Origin: Candidatus Accumulibacter propinquus
GTDB lineage: Bacteria > Pseudomonadota > Gammaproteobacteria > Burkholderiales > Rhodocyclaceae
Assembly (NCBI GenBank): GCA_016714935.1
Contig: JADKBU010000035.1
Location: 1-61,105 of the forward strand
DNA: 61,105 nt
Direction: 5' to 3'
In this document: in pieces, positions 44,498 through 52,603 of the stretch
How positions within the stretch are numbered: position 1 is the first letter of the stretch
Layout of the letters: each line of letters starts with the position of its first letter
The notes under the pieces: model-generated
Seen by the model: the letters and a program-made list of their open reading frames with translations, nothing else
What the model was told of the DNA's origin: nothing
Database searches by the model: none
Made by a program: the position numbers and the translations under genes

Positions 44498-44581
44498 ATG
44501 TGTAGCTTAAAGGCGTGGACTTACAAAGAACTTACGCGCACCAGATCGGGAATCGCGGGTCATGCGTATTCTCCTCGCTGA
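44498..44581 (+). CDS. 27-residue ORF before the two-component genes, PqqA-like pattern
   Basis: The ATG at 44498 follows AAGGAG with good spacing. The peptide reads MCSLKAWTYKELTRTRSGI and ends in AGHAYSPR. The pattern W-T-x4-T-x2-R-x-G-x5-Y-x2-R partly resembles PqqA, the precursor of pyrroloquinoline quinone, but the position of the essential glutamate holds alanine and the tyrosine is kept. The response regulator ATG lies inside this ORF (44562), so it could instead be a translational leader peptide. The GC-rich hairpin at about 44413-44447 upstream may structure the 5' region. Coding status is uncertain. Confidence 0.45.
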   Translation: MCSLKAWTYKELTRTRSGIAGHAYSPR

Positions 44582-45242
44582 AGACGACCGCATCATCGCC
44601 GATGGCCTTTGCCGCTCGTTGCGCCAGGGGGGCTACGCGATCGACTGTGCCTACAACGGCATAGACGCAGATACGGCACTGCTGACCAACACCTACGATC
44701 TGCTGATTCTCGATCTTGGCCTGCCGAGACTACCGGGACTGGACGTGCTGCGGCGCCTGCGGGCGCGCCAGTCAGGCACGCCGGTATTGATCCTGACCGC
44801 GCTCGACGGCATCGACGATCGCGTCAAGGGACTCGACCTCGGCGCCGACGATTACATGGCCAAACCCTTTGAACTGGCCGAACTCGAAGCGCGCGTACGC
44901 GCACTGAGCCGCCGCTCCTCCGGCACCTCGCGAATGATTCAGTGCGGTTCGCTGGCTTTCGATCAGACCGACCGTTGTGCGCTGGTAAATGGCGAAATGC
45001 TCGATCTCTCGGCACGCGAGCTGGGGCTGCTCGAAATCTTCCTGTCACGGGCGAAACGGCTGGTCAGCAAGGACCAGTTGGTTGATCACCTCTGCGGCTG
45101 GGGTGAGGAGGTCAGCCACAATGCGATCGAGGTTTACGTCCACCGCCTGCGGAAGAAGCTCGAATCGACAGGAGTGAACATCATCACCGTGCGCGGGCTC
45201 GGCTACTATCTTGAGAAACCTGCGGAAGAGAGAAAATCCTGA
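44562..45242 (+). CDS. OmpR-family response regulator
   Basis: A 226-residue protein. The receiver (about 1-115) has the acidic pair AEDDR, the phosphoacceptor D51 in LILDLGLP, T in LILTALDG and K in YMAKPF. A C-terminal winged helix (about 130-220) has ELGLLEIFLSRAKRLVSKDQ, HNAIEVYVHRLRKKL and ITVRGLGYYL. It resembles the TctD/QseB subgroup. Its start overlaps the small ORF at 44498. The partner kinase gene begins 32 bases before its end in another frame, so the two are coupled. Confidence 0.93.
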   Translation: MRILLAEDDRIIADGLCRSLRQGGYAIDCAYNGIDADTALLTNTYDLLILDLGLPRLPGLDVLRRLRARQSGTPVLILTALDGIDDRVKGLDLGADDYMAKPFELAELEARVRALSRRSSGTSRMIQCGSLAFDQTDRCALVNGEMLDLSARELGLLEIFLSRAKRLVSKDQLVDHLCGWGEEVSHNAIEVYVHRLRKKLESTGVNIITVRGLGYYLEKPAEERKS

Positions 45243-46707
45243 CCTCCAGCGCTCGCTGTTCGGCGAGATTCTGGACTGGATGCTGGCACCGCTGCTCTTT
45301 GTGTGGCCGATCAGCATTGCCTTTACGCACTATTTCGCCAACAGTGTGGCGAGCTTTCCCTACGACCAGTCCTTGCGCGAACACGTGGCGGCAATATCAC
45401 GCCAGATCAGTTTTGTCGATGGGCGCGCGCAACTCGCGCTGCCCGGCCTGGCACAGAGCTTTCTGCGATCGGATGAGATCGACAACGTCTATTTTCACCT
45501 CCTGGACCACGGCGGCCAGCTGATCGCGGGCGACCCGGAACTGCCGGTACCGCGAAAGCCCGAGGCATTTCTGAACCGCGAGCACAGCGAGGTCCATTTC
45601 CGCGATGACGAATACCGTGGGCAGGCCCTGCGCATTGCCTATCTGTATCTTTTCGACGCGAGTGCGCCGGCCGACCTCGGGGTGCTGATTGAAGTCGGGG
45701 AAACGACGGAGAAACGCTCCCAACTGGCGAACAAGATCATCGCCAGCGTCATTCTGCCGCAGTTTGTGATCATTCCGCTGGCGGTGGTGCTGGTCTGGTT
45801 CGGTTTGTCGCAGGGCTTGCGTCCTCTGACCCGTCTGCGTGACCGCATCGAAGCCCGCCGCGAAGGCGACCTGTCACCAATCGCCCTACGCCGCGTTCCG
45901 GAAGAATTACGGCCGCTGACCGAAGCGTTCAATTCCATGCTGACCAGAATGCAGCACAATGTCGCCGCCCAGCGGCGTTTCATTGCCGATGCCGCACATC
46001 AGATGCGAACTCCGCTCACCGGCCTGAAAACGCAGGCGCAATTGGCCGTGCGCGAGACCGATCCGGCAGAACTGCGGCATGCCCTCAGGCAAATCCTGAT
46101 GGGTGCCGATCGCGCGTCGCATCTGGTCGATCAGTTGCTGTCGCTCGCGCGTGCCGAAGCCAGCGGGCACTCGCAGCAGACGCTGGTGGCTCTCGACCTC
46201 GAGCACTTGCTGCGTGAAGTCGTTGAAACCTGGGTGGTTCACGCCCTCGAAAAATGCATCGATCTGGGCTACGAGCCTGCGGGCACGGTGTTCATCCAGG
46301 GCAACGCCTTTCTGCTGCGCGAGATGGTCAACAACCTGCTCGACAATGCCCTGCGCTACACGCCGGCTGGCGGCCGGGTGACCGCGCGGGTGGTTGCCCA
46401 AGGCGATTTCGCCCTGCTCGAAATCGAAGACAGCGGACCGGGGATTTCCGACGAGGAGTCACAGAAGGTTTTCGACCGCTTTTACCGTGTCGAGGGGACG
46501 GACAGCGAGGGCAGTGGTCTCGGACTGGCCATCGTTCGGGAAATTGCCGAAGTCCATCAGGGCGCCGCCAGCCTGCGGCCCAATACCCGCAAGGTGCGTG
46601 AGGACGAACCGCCGGGTTGTGTCGCCAGGATCGTCTTCCCGGTTTACCGCCTGCAGCCCCCACCGGCAGCCATTGCCGAGCCCGTCCGCACCGGCGGATT
46701 TGCCTGA
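45211..46707 (+). CDS. Sensor histidine kinase (TctE-like)
   Basis: A 498-residue membrane kinase beginning with TTG at 45211, overlapping the response regulator. Two membrane segments (DWMLAPLLFVWPISIAFTHY and IIASVILPQFVIIPLAVVLV, about 185-205) bracket a periplasmic domain of about 130 residues. A HAMP-like region follows, then the H-box ADAAHQMRTPLTGLK with H263, N-box NLLDNALRYT, and G-boxes IEDSGPGI and GSGLGLAIV. The HQMRTPL and general plan match TctE/QseC kinases, which often sense organic acids. The signal is unknown. The C-terminal tail beyond the ATPase is Pro-rich. Confidence 0.92.
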   Translation: MRNLRKRENPDLQRSLFGEILDWMLAPLLFVWPISIAFTHYFANSVASFPYDQSLREHVAAISRQISFVDGRAQLALPGLAQSFLRSDEIDNVYFHLLDHGGQLIAGDPELPVPRKPEAFLNREHSEVHFRDDEYRGQALRIAYLYLFDASAPADLGVLIEVGETTEKRSQLANKIIASVILPQFVIIPLAVVLVWFGLSQGLRPLTRLRDRIEARREGDLSPIALRRVPEELRPLTEAFNSMLTRMQHNVAAQRRFIADAAHQMRTPLTGLKTQAQLAVRETDPAELRHALRQILMGADRASHLVDQLLSLARAEASGHSQQTLVALDLEHLLREVVETWVVHALEKCIDLGYEPAGTVFIQGNAFLLREMVNNLLDNALRYTPAGGRVTARVVAQGDFALLEIEDSGPGISDEESQKVFDRFYRVEGTDSEGSGLGLAIVREIAEVHQGAASLRPNTRKVREDEPPGCVARIVFPVYRLQPPPAAIAEPVRTGGFA

Positions 46708-46774
46708 GGACCGATCGTTCGCCCACTTTCCCGGAGCGGCGGGCTCGCGCACCGGGAACCGCTGCATAGCGGCC

Positions 46775-47686
46775 TCACACCAGCCTTCTCAGGTAAGCCG
46801 GCGCGAACTCGACGACGAAGTCCCAGAACGCGGCAAGAGCCGGGGTGAGGTGCTTGCTCCGGTGGCGAACGATGTGCCAGCGGCGCATGACCGGCGTCCC
46901 TTCGACTTTGAGGATGCACAGACGTCCGACACTCAGTTCCAGCCCCAGGGTGTGCAGCGAAATGAAGCTGATGCCAAGCCCGGCGACGACCGCCTGCTTG
47001 ATCGCCTCGTTGCTGCCCATTTCCATGCCGATCCGCGGCTTGATCGAACGCTCCTGAAAGAACTCTTCCATCGCTGAACGCGTGCCCGATCCCGACTCGC
47101 GCACGATCAGGGTTTCACCGGCAAGATCCTCGATGGCAACGCTGGCGTGCCTGGCCAAGGGGTGATCGGCGCTGGCCACGATCACCAGCGGGTGCGGCGC
47201 AAAGGATACCGCCACGGCATCGAGTTCGGCCGGCGGCCGGCCCATGATCGCCACGTCGACCTCGTTGCCGGCGAGCAGGCGACTGACGGTGTCGCGGTTG
47301 TCGATCAGCAGGCGAATGCGTACATCGGCCTGTGTTCTGCGAAATTCGGCCAGCAACCCCGGCGCGAAATACTCGGCGGTACTGGCCACCGCGACGGCAA
47401 TGCGACCGCCCTTCAGTCCCTTCAAGGCCAGCAGCGCGGCATCCGCCTCCTTCAGCGACTGCAGAATCTGGCGCGTATGGTCAAGCAGAATTTCGCCTGC
47501 CTCGGTAAGAAAAACGCGCTTGCCGATCCGTTCGAACAGCAAGGTGCCGCTGACCTCCTCCAACTGCTTGATTTGCAGCGAGATGGCAGCGTGCGTCAGA
47601 TGCAGGTTCTCGGCCGCCCGCGCAAACGAGAGGTGGCTTGCGGCTACCGAAAAGATCTGGAGCTGACGGATGGTGGCGTTTCTCAT
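46775..47686 (-). CDS. cbbR: CbbR-type LysR regulator
   Basis: A 303-residue LysR-family protein. The winged helix-turn-helix is LSFARAAENLHLTHAAISLQ followed by IKQLEEVSGTLLFERIG (about 18-55). The effector domain is two-lobed, with GRIAVAVASTAEYFAPGLLA and ESGSGTRSAMEEFF. It is divergent from fbp, prk and tkt, the standard place for CbbR, which activates Calvin-cycle genes when NADPH or other metabolites are high. The start at 47686 leaves a 116-base intergenic region with LysR-type motifs. RuBisCO is not in the window. Confidence 0.88.
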   Translation of the reverse strand: MRNATIRQLQIFSVAASHLSFARAAENLHLTHAAISLQIKQLEEVSGTLLFERIGKRVFLTEAGEILLDHTRQILQSLKEADAALLALKGLKGGRIAVAVASTAEYFAPGLLAEFRRTQADVRIRLLIDNRDTVSRLLAGNEVDVAIMGRPPAELDAVAVSFAPHPLVIVASADHPLARHASVAIEDLAGETLIVRESGSGTRSAMEEFFQERSIKPRIGMEMGSNEAIKQAVVAGLGISFISLHTLGLELSVGRLCILKVEGTPVMRRWHIVRHRSKHLTPALAAFWDFVVEFAPAYLRRLV

Positions 47687-47802
47687 CGATTAGCTTTTCT
47701 TAAATCAAATGAACAATACGTTTAACTAGCGCTTTTGCATCAGGCCGCTAGAATCCTAACAGTCCCGAGAACGACAAGACATTCATTTTCTGGAGTAACG
47801 CC
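47687..47802. promoter_or_regulatory. cbbR-fbp divergent regulatory region
   Basis: A T-N11-A-rich stretch around 47697-47730 (TTAAATCAAATGAAC and ATACGTTTAAC) has the TNA-N7-TNA spacing typical of CbbR sites. A TAGAAT -10 (47749-47754) faces fbp without a good -35, as expected for an activator-dependent promoter. A GGAG lies close to the fbp ATG. Confidence 0.6.
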
Positions 47803-48885
47803 ATGCTATGCGGACGCACCAACGTTAACAAATTCCTGATCGAGGAACAGCGCCGGAATCCGGCGTTGGTCGGCGATTTTTCGATGCTGATCAGCGATGT
47901 GGTGCGTTCCTGCAAAGCCATTGCGCAAGGCGTTTCGCGCGGCTCGCTGGCCGGTGTACTCGGTGATGAGGGGCGCGACAACGTGCAGGGCGAAGCCCAG
48001 AAAAAACTCGATGTGCTGGCCAATCAGGCGTTCATTCACCATTGCGAGTGGGGTGGTCACCTGGCGGCGATGGCTTCGGAAGAAATGGACGATATTTATC
48101 CCATCCCCGCCGACAATCCTCGTGGCAAGTATCTGCTGGTTTTCGACCCCCTCGACGGTTCGTCGAATATCGACGTCAACCTGTCGGTCGGCAGCATCTT
48201 CTCGGTTCTGCGCTGCCCCGAGAATTGTAGTGGTGCCGCGCCGGGCACGGACGATTTTCTTCAGCCCGGCAACCGTCAGGTTGCCGCCGGTTACGCGCTT
48301 TACGGACCCTCGACGATGCTTGTGCTGACTGTCGGCAACGGTACGCACGGTTTCACGCTCGACCGTGATATCGGCGAGTTCCTGCTGACCCACCCGAACC
48401 TGCTGATCTCGCCGGATACCCGCGAGTTTGCGATCAACGCTTCCAACGAGCGCTTCTGGGAACCGCCCGTGCAGCGCTACGTGAGCGAATGCCTGGCAGG
48501 CAAGACCGGCATTCGCGGCAAGGACTTCAACATGCGCTGGGTGGCATCGATGGTCGCTGAGGTGCATCGCATCCTGATGCGCGGTGGCGTCTTCATGTAC
48601 CCCCGCGACAGCAAGGACCTGTCCAAGCCCGGAAGACTGCGCCTGATGTACGAAGCCAACCCGATGGCGATGATCGTGGGGCAGGCCGGCGGCCTGGCTT
48701 CGACCGGCAACGAGCGCATCCTTGATGTGCAGCCGACCAGCCTGCACCAGCGTGTGCCGGTAATCCTCGGCTCGCGCGATGAGGTCGAGCGCATCGAACG
48801 CTATCACCGCGAACATGAAAGCGGCGAGGATCAACCTTTCCGATCACCCCTGTTCTCAACGCGAACCCTGTTCCGGGTCGATTGA
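47803..48885 (+). CDS. fbp: Fructose-1,6-bisphosphatase, class I
   Basis: A 360-residue enzyme. Motifs: SRGSLAGVLGDEGRDNVQGE, the metal site in ASEEMDDI and LVFDPLDGSSNIDVNLSVG, then NGTHGFTLDRDIGEFLLTH, and the substrate loop GGVFMYPRDSKDLSKPGRLR followed by LMYEANPMAMIVGQAGG. It removes the 1-phosphate from fructose 1,6-bisphosphate in the Calvin cycle and gluconeogenesis. It is followed 43 bases later by prk and then tkt, so in this context it is the cbb-type FBPase. Confidence 0.95.
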   Translation: MLCGRTNVNKFLIEEQRRNPALVGDFSMLISDVVRSCKAIAQGVSRGSLAGVLGDEGRDNVQGEAQKKLDVLANQAFIHHCEWGGHLAAMASEEMDDIYPIPADNPRGKYLLVFDPLDGSSNIDVNLSVGSIFSVLRCPENCSGAAPGTDDFLQPGNRQVAAGYALYGPSTMLVLTVGNGTHGFTLDRDIGEFLLTHPNLLISPDTREFAINASNERFWEPPVQRYVSECLAGKTGIRGKDFNMRWVASMVAEVHRILMRGGVFMYPRDSKDLSKPGRLRLMYEANPMAMIVGQAGGLASTGNERILDVQPTSLHQRVPVILGSRDEVERIERYHREHESGEDQPFRSPLFSTRTLFRVD

Positions 48886-48928
48886 GGCGCGCAGCGACGA
48901 TTTCCCCTAAAGCTACGGAGGCACTCCC

Positions 48929-49804
48929 ATGTCGATCAAAAACCCGGTCATCGCGATTACCGGTTCTTCAGGCGCCGGTACGACGTCGGTGACGCGCGCA
49001 TTCCAGCACATCTTCAGACGCGAGAAGCTCAACGCTGCGATCATCGAGGGCGACAGCTTTCATCGCTACGATCGCGTGGCGATGCGTGAGACGATGGCCC
49101 AAAGAAGCCTTGCCGGCGACCACCATTTCAGCCACTTCGGGCCCGAAGCCAACCTGCTGGCCGAACTCGAGGAACTGTTCCGGGAGTACGGTGAGAACGG
49201 CCGCGGCCGTAGTCGCCACTACGTCCACGACGACGCGGAAGCGAAGCTCTACGGATCTCCACCAGGCACGTTCACTGAATGGACCGACTTGCCGGCGGGT
49301 ACCGATCTGCTCTTCTATGAAGGCTTGCATGCTGCCGTAACCACCGACAGCGTCGATGTCGGCCGTTATGTGGACCTGTGTATCGGCGTCGTGCCGATCA
49401 TGAATCTCGAGTGGATCCAGAAGTTGCATCGCGACAAGGCCCAGCGGGGGTATTCGACCGAGGCGGTGATGGACACCATCCTGCGGCGGATGCCCGACTA
49501 CATCCATTACATCTGTCCACAGTTCTCCAGGACACACGTCAACTTTCAGCGCGTGCCCACGGTCGATACTTCAAACCCCTTCATTGCCCAGGACATTCCG
49601 TCTCCGGACGAAAGCATGCTGGTGATCCGCTTCGCCAACCCGAAGGGCATCGACTTCCCCTACCTGCTGAGCATGCTGCATGATTCGTTCATGTCGCGAC
49701 CGAACATCATCGTCTGTCCGGGTGGCAAGATGGGCCTGGCCATGCAGATCATCTTCACGCCGATGATCATGCAGTTGATGGACAAGAAGCGCCGCACGCG
49801 CTGA
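48929..49804 (+). CDS. prk: Phosphoribulokinase
   Basis: A 291-residue class I enzyme (proteobacterial type). P-loop GSSGAGTTSVTRAF at about 12-25, with conserved IEGDSFHRYDRVAM and HHFSHFGPEANLL. Then VHDDAEAKLYGSPPGTFTEW and DLLFYEGLHAAV, the Walker B-like region of the family. It phosphorylates ribulose 5-phosphate to make the RuBisCO substrate. It is between fbp and tkt, a complete Calvin-cycle regeneration set. AGGAG-like GGAGG lies before the ATG. Confidence 0.96.
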   Translation: MSIKNPVIAITGSSGAGTTSVTRAFQHIFRREKLNAAIIEGDSFHRYDRVAMRETMAQRSLAGDHHFSHFGPEANLLAELEELFREYGENGRGRSRHYVHDDAEAKLYGSPPGTFTEWTDLPAGTDLLFYEGLHAAVTTDSVDVGRYVDLCIGVVPIMNLEWIQKLHRDKAQRGYSTEAVMDTILRRMPDYIHYICPQFSRTHVNFQRVPTVDTSNPFIAQDIPSPDESMLVIRFANPKGIDFPYLLSMLHDSFMSRPNIIVCPGGKMGLAMQIIFTPMIMQLMDKKRRTR

Positions 49805-49861
49805 TGCTGAGCGCATATCATCTTGCTGTTTGATCCCGTGCCCTGTTTGAAGGAGGTTTCC

Positions 49862-51895
49862 GTGCCCACCGAATCCCGCAAGTTCCGCCGCCGCTGCGCC
49901 AACGCACTGCGTTTTCTCGCCATCGACGCCGTCCAGGCGGCGAATTCCGGCCACCCCGGAATGCCGATGGGTATGGCCGACCTGGCCGAAGTCCTGTGGC
50001 GGCGCCACCTGAAACACAATCCGGCCAACCCGCAGTGGGTCGACCGCGACCGTTTCGTGCTGTCCAACGGACATGGTTCGATGCTCATCTATGCCTTGCT
50101 GCATCTGAGCGGCTACGACCTGCCCATCGACGAACTCAAGCGCTTTCGGCAACTGCATTCCAGAACCCCCGGACATCCTGAACTGGGTATCACCCCCGGC
50201 GTTGAAACGACTACCGGACCGCTCGGACAGGGCCTCGCCAACGCCGTGGGGATGGCTCTCGCTGAACGTCTCCTGGCCGAAACCTTCAATCGCAACGGGC
50301 ACACCATCGTCGACCATTACACCTACGCCTTCATCGGCGATGGCTGCCTGATGGAAGGCATTTCGCATGAGGCGTGCTCGCTGGCCGGGCGCCTGTCGCT
50401 GTCCAAACTGATCGTCTTCTATGACGACAACGACATCTCGATCGACGGCCATGTTCAGCCATGGTTTGCCGACGACACGCCGAAGCGTTTCGAGGCCTAC
50501 GGCTGGCGTGTGGTAGCGCACTGCGACGGTCACGATGTGGACTCGATCGAAGCGGCCATCAGGATCGCCAAGACGCAGACTGGACGACCGACCCTGATCT
50601 GCTGCAAGACGATGATCGGCTTCGGTTCGCCGAACAAGGGCGGCACACACGACGTGCACGGTGCCCCGCTCGGCGCCGGCGAGATCGTCAACACCCGTCG
50701 CCAACTCGAATGGCCGTTTGCCCCTTTCGAAATCCCGGACGATGTACACGCCGGCTGGGACGCGCGCGCGCGCGGAGAAGCCGCCGAGTACGCCTGGGAG
50801 GAGAGTTTCTCCGCTTACCGTGCGGCCTATCCCGAACTCGCGGCCGAGTTCGCACGGCGCATGCGCGGCGAGTTGCCCGCCGACTGGGACGACCGGGTTG
50901 CCGCACTGCTCGACCGCGTGGCGGCGCAAACCGGTGCCGTGGCAACGCGCAAGGCGTCGCAGAACGTGATCGAAGCCATCGCCCCGGTCCTGCCCGAGTT
51001 GCTCGGTGGCTCGGCCGATCTGACCGGATCGAATCTCACCAACTGGAGCGGCACCCGCCCTGCCAACCGTGAAGCCGGCGGCAACTACGTCAATTACGGG
51101 GTCCGTGAATTCGGCATGACTGCGATCGCCAACGGCCTCGCACTGCACGGCGGCTTCATTCCCTACACGGCGACTTTCCTGGTCTTTTCGGACTACGCAC
51201 GCAACGCCATCCGCATGGCGGCACTGATGAAACTGCGGCAGTTGATGGTCTATACGCACGATTCGATTGGTCTCGGGGAAGATGGACCGACACACCAGCC
51301 GATAGAGCACGCGGCATCATTGCGCCTGATTCCGGGTCTCGATGTGTGGCGTCCGGCCGATGCGGTCGAAACGGCGGTGGCCTGGACTGCCGCTCTGGGA
51401 CGTCACGATGGCCCGTCATGCTTCCTGCTCTCCAGGCAGAACCTGCCGGCACTGCCGCGTACGGCGGCGCAGATGGCGAACATCGTGCGAGGTGGCTACG
51501 TCCTGTGCGAAGCCGACGCAGGGACGCCAGTTGTCGTGTTGATCGCTACCGGCTCCGAAGTCAGCCTGGCCCTCGCCGCCCAGAGCGTACTCGGCCAGGA
51601 AGGAATTGCCGCCCGCGTCGTGTCCATGCCTTGCACGCAACGCTTTGATCTGCAAACGCCGGCTTACCGCCAGGCCGTCCTGCCGCCATCGCTGCCGATG
51701 GTCGCCGTCGAGGCCGGACATCCCGATTTGTGGTGGAAGTATGTCGGACCGGACGGCGCCGTCATCGGTATCGACCGCTTCGGCGAATCGGCACCGGCTC
51801 CCGAACTGTACGAATTGTTCGGCATCAACGTGCCGAGCATCGTCGCGCAGGCGCGTCGACTGGTGAGGGAGAGCGCTGCAAGCACACCGGCGTGA
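49862..51895 (+). CDS. tkt: Transketolase
   Basis: A 677-residue enzyme starting with GTG at 49862, with AAGGAGG six bases upstream; a longer reading from 49823 lacks family residues. ThDP motif: LSNGHGSMLIYALLHLSGYD, TGPLGQGLANAVGMALAERL and the GDG-type YAFIGDGCLMEGISHEACSL. Later come KTMIGFGSPNKGGTHDVHG and FVREFGMTAIANG-like NYGVREFGMTAIANGLALHG, with DSIGLGEDGPTHQPIEH. It shuttles two-carbon units in the Calvin and pentose phosphate pathways. Last gene of the cbb cluster seen here. Confidence 0.96.
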   Translation: MPTESRKFRRRCANALRFLAIDAVQAANSGHPGMPMGMADLAEVLWRRHLKHNPANPQWVDRDRFVLSNGHGSMLIYALLHLSGYDLPIDELKRFRQLHSRTPGHPELGITPGVETTTGPLGQGLANAVGMALAERLLAETFNRNGHTIVDHYTYAFIGDGCLMEGISHEACSLAGRLSLSKLIVFYDDNDISIDGHVQPWFADDTPKRFEAYGWRVVAHCDGHDVDSIEAAIRIAKTQTGRPTLICCKTMIGFGSPNKGGTHDVHGAPLGAGEIVNTRRQLEWPFAPFEIPDDVHAGWDARARGEAAEYAWEESFSAYRAAYPELAAEFARRMRGELPADWDDRVAALLDRVAAQTGAVATRKASQNVIEAIAPVLPELLGGSADLTGSNLTNWSGTRPANREAGGNYVNYGVREFGMTAIANGLALHGGFIPYTATFLVFSDYARNAIRMAALMKLRQLMVYTHDSIGLGEDGPTHQPIEHAASLRLIPGLDVWRPADAVETAVAWTAALGRHDGPSCFLLSRQNLPALPRTAAQMANIVRGGYVLCEADAGTPVVVLIATGSEVSLALAAQSVLGQEGIAARVVSMPCTQRFDLQTPAYRQAVLPPSLPMVAVEAGHPDLWWKYVGPDGAVIGIDRFGESAPAPELYELFGINVPSIVAQARRLVRESAASTPA

Positions 51896-52012
51896 GGGTT
51901 GGCGGACGGACCATTCCGGGCGATGCGACCAGCCACTCCTGGGCGGGAATCCTTGTTAGACTAGCAGGCTCTGAAACGCACGTTCGCGTCGCCACCTGCC
52001 GGTCCACTAGCC

Positions 52013-52537
52013 ATGCTGTCTGCCTGTCGTTGTCTTGCCCCTTGCTGCCTGGCCATCCTCATTCTCACCGCCTGCGCTACCGCCGACAAACCGTCGGCGT
52101 CCGGTAATTCAGGGAAGGCGCCTGCGACGCATGAGGCAACACGTCCTGCGCAGGCCGTCAGGCCGGGAACAGGCAAGGCGCTGCCCTTCGCCGATGACGA
52201 GGCCCGGAGGACAGTCTACTTCGCCCTCGGCGACACGCTCATCGACTCTGACGGCGTCGAGGTTCTACGCCTGAACGCGCAGCGGCTGAAAGAGGACCCG
52301 CAACTGGTCGTGATTCTGGTTGGCTATACGGACAATCTGGGCAGCGCGGCCCTCAACCTTGCCGTGGCCGAGAAGCGCACCGAAGCGGTGAGCGAGAGAT
52401 TGCGCTCGCTCGGCGTTCCGAGAAACCAGATTCGACGCCAACCTGTCGGCAGCGAACAAAGCAGCAAGTCGAAATGCGACAGTGAATCCTGCCGCTGGAG
52501 CATGCGGCGAGTCGAACTGGTCTACGAGCGGCGCTGA
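52013..52537 (+). CDS. OmpA-like lipoprotein
   Basis: A 174-residue protein with a lipoprotein signal (LAILILTAC, C21), a linker of about 40 residues and an OmpA-C peptidoglycan-binding domain (about 70-172): VYFALGDTLIDSDGVEVLRL, VVILVGYTDNLGSAALNLAV, AEKRTEAVSERLRSLGVPRN and RRQPVGSEQSS, with RRVELVYE. It would tether the outer membrane to the cell wall. It is transcribed alone and is convergent with the MFS gene. Confidence 0.85.
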   Translation: MLSACRCLAPCCLAILILTACATADKPSASGNSGKAPATHEATRPAQAVRPGTGKALPFADDEARRTVYFALGDTLIDSDGVEVLRLNAQRLKEDPQLVVILVGYTDNLGSAALNLAVAEKRTEAVSERLRSLGVPRNQIRRQPVGSEQSSKSKCDSESCRWSMRRVELVYERR

Positions 52538-52603
52538 GTCTTGACTGGCAGCCAGCGACACGAACAGGCCGTGGTGCTGGGTACCGCAGAGTCACGAAGG
52601 GGA

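Noticed and set aside
43117..44499. 460-codon minus-strand ORF opposite the M20 hydrolase
   Set aside because: Antisense shadow of a gene with clear metal-binding motifs; no family features on the minus strand.
49571..51310. 579-codon minus-strand ORF opposite transketolase
   Set aside because: It is antisense to an unmistakable tkt gene; long antisense frames are common at this GC content.
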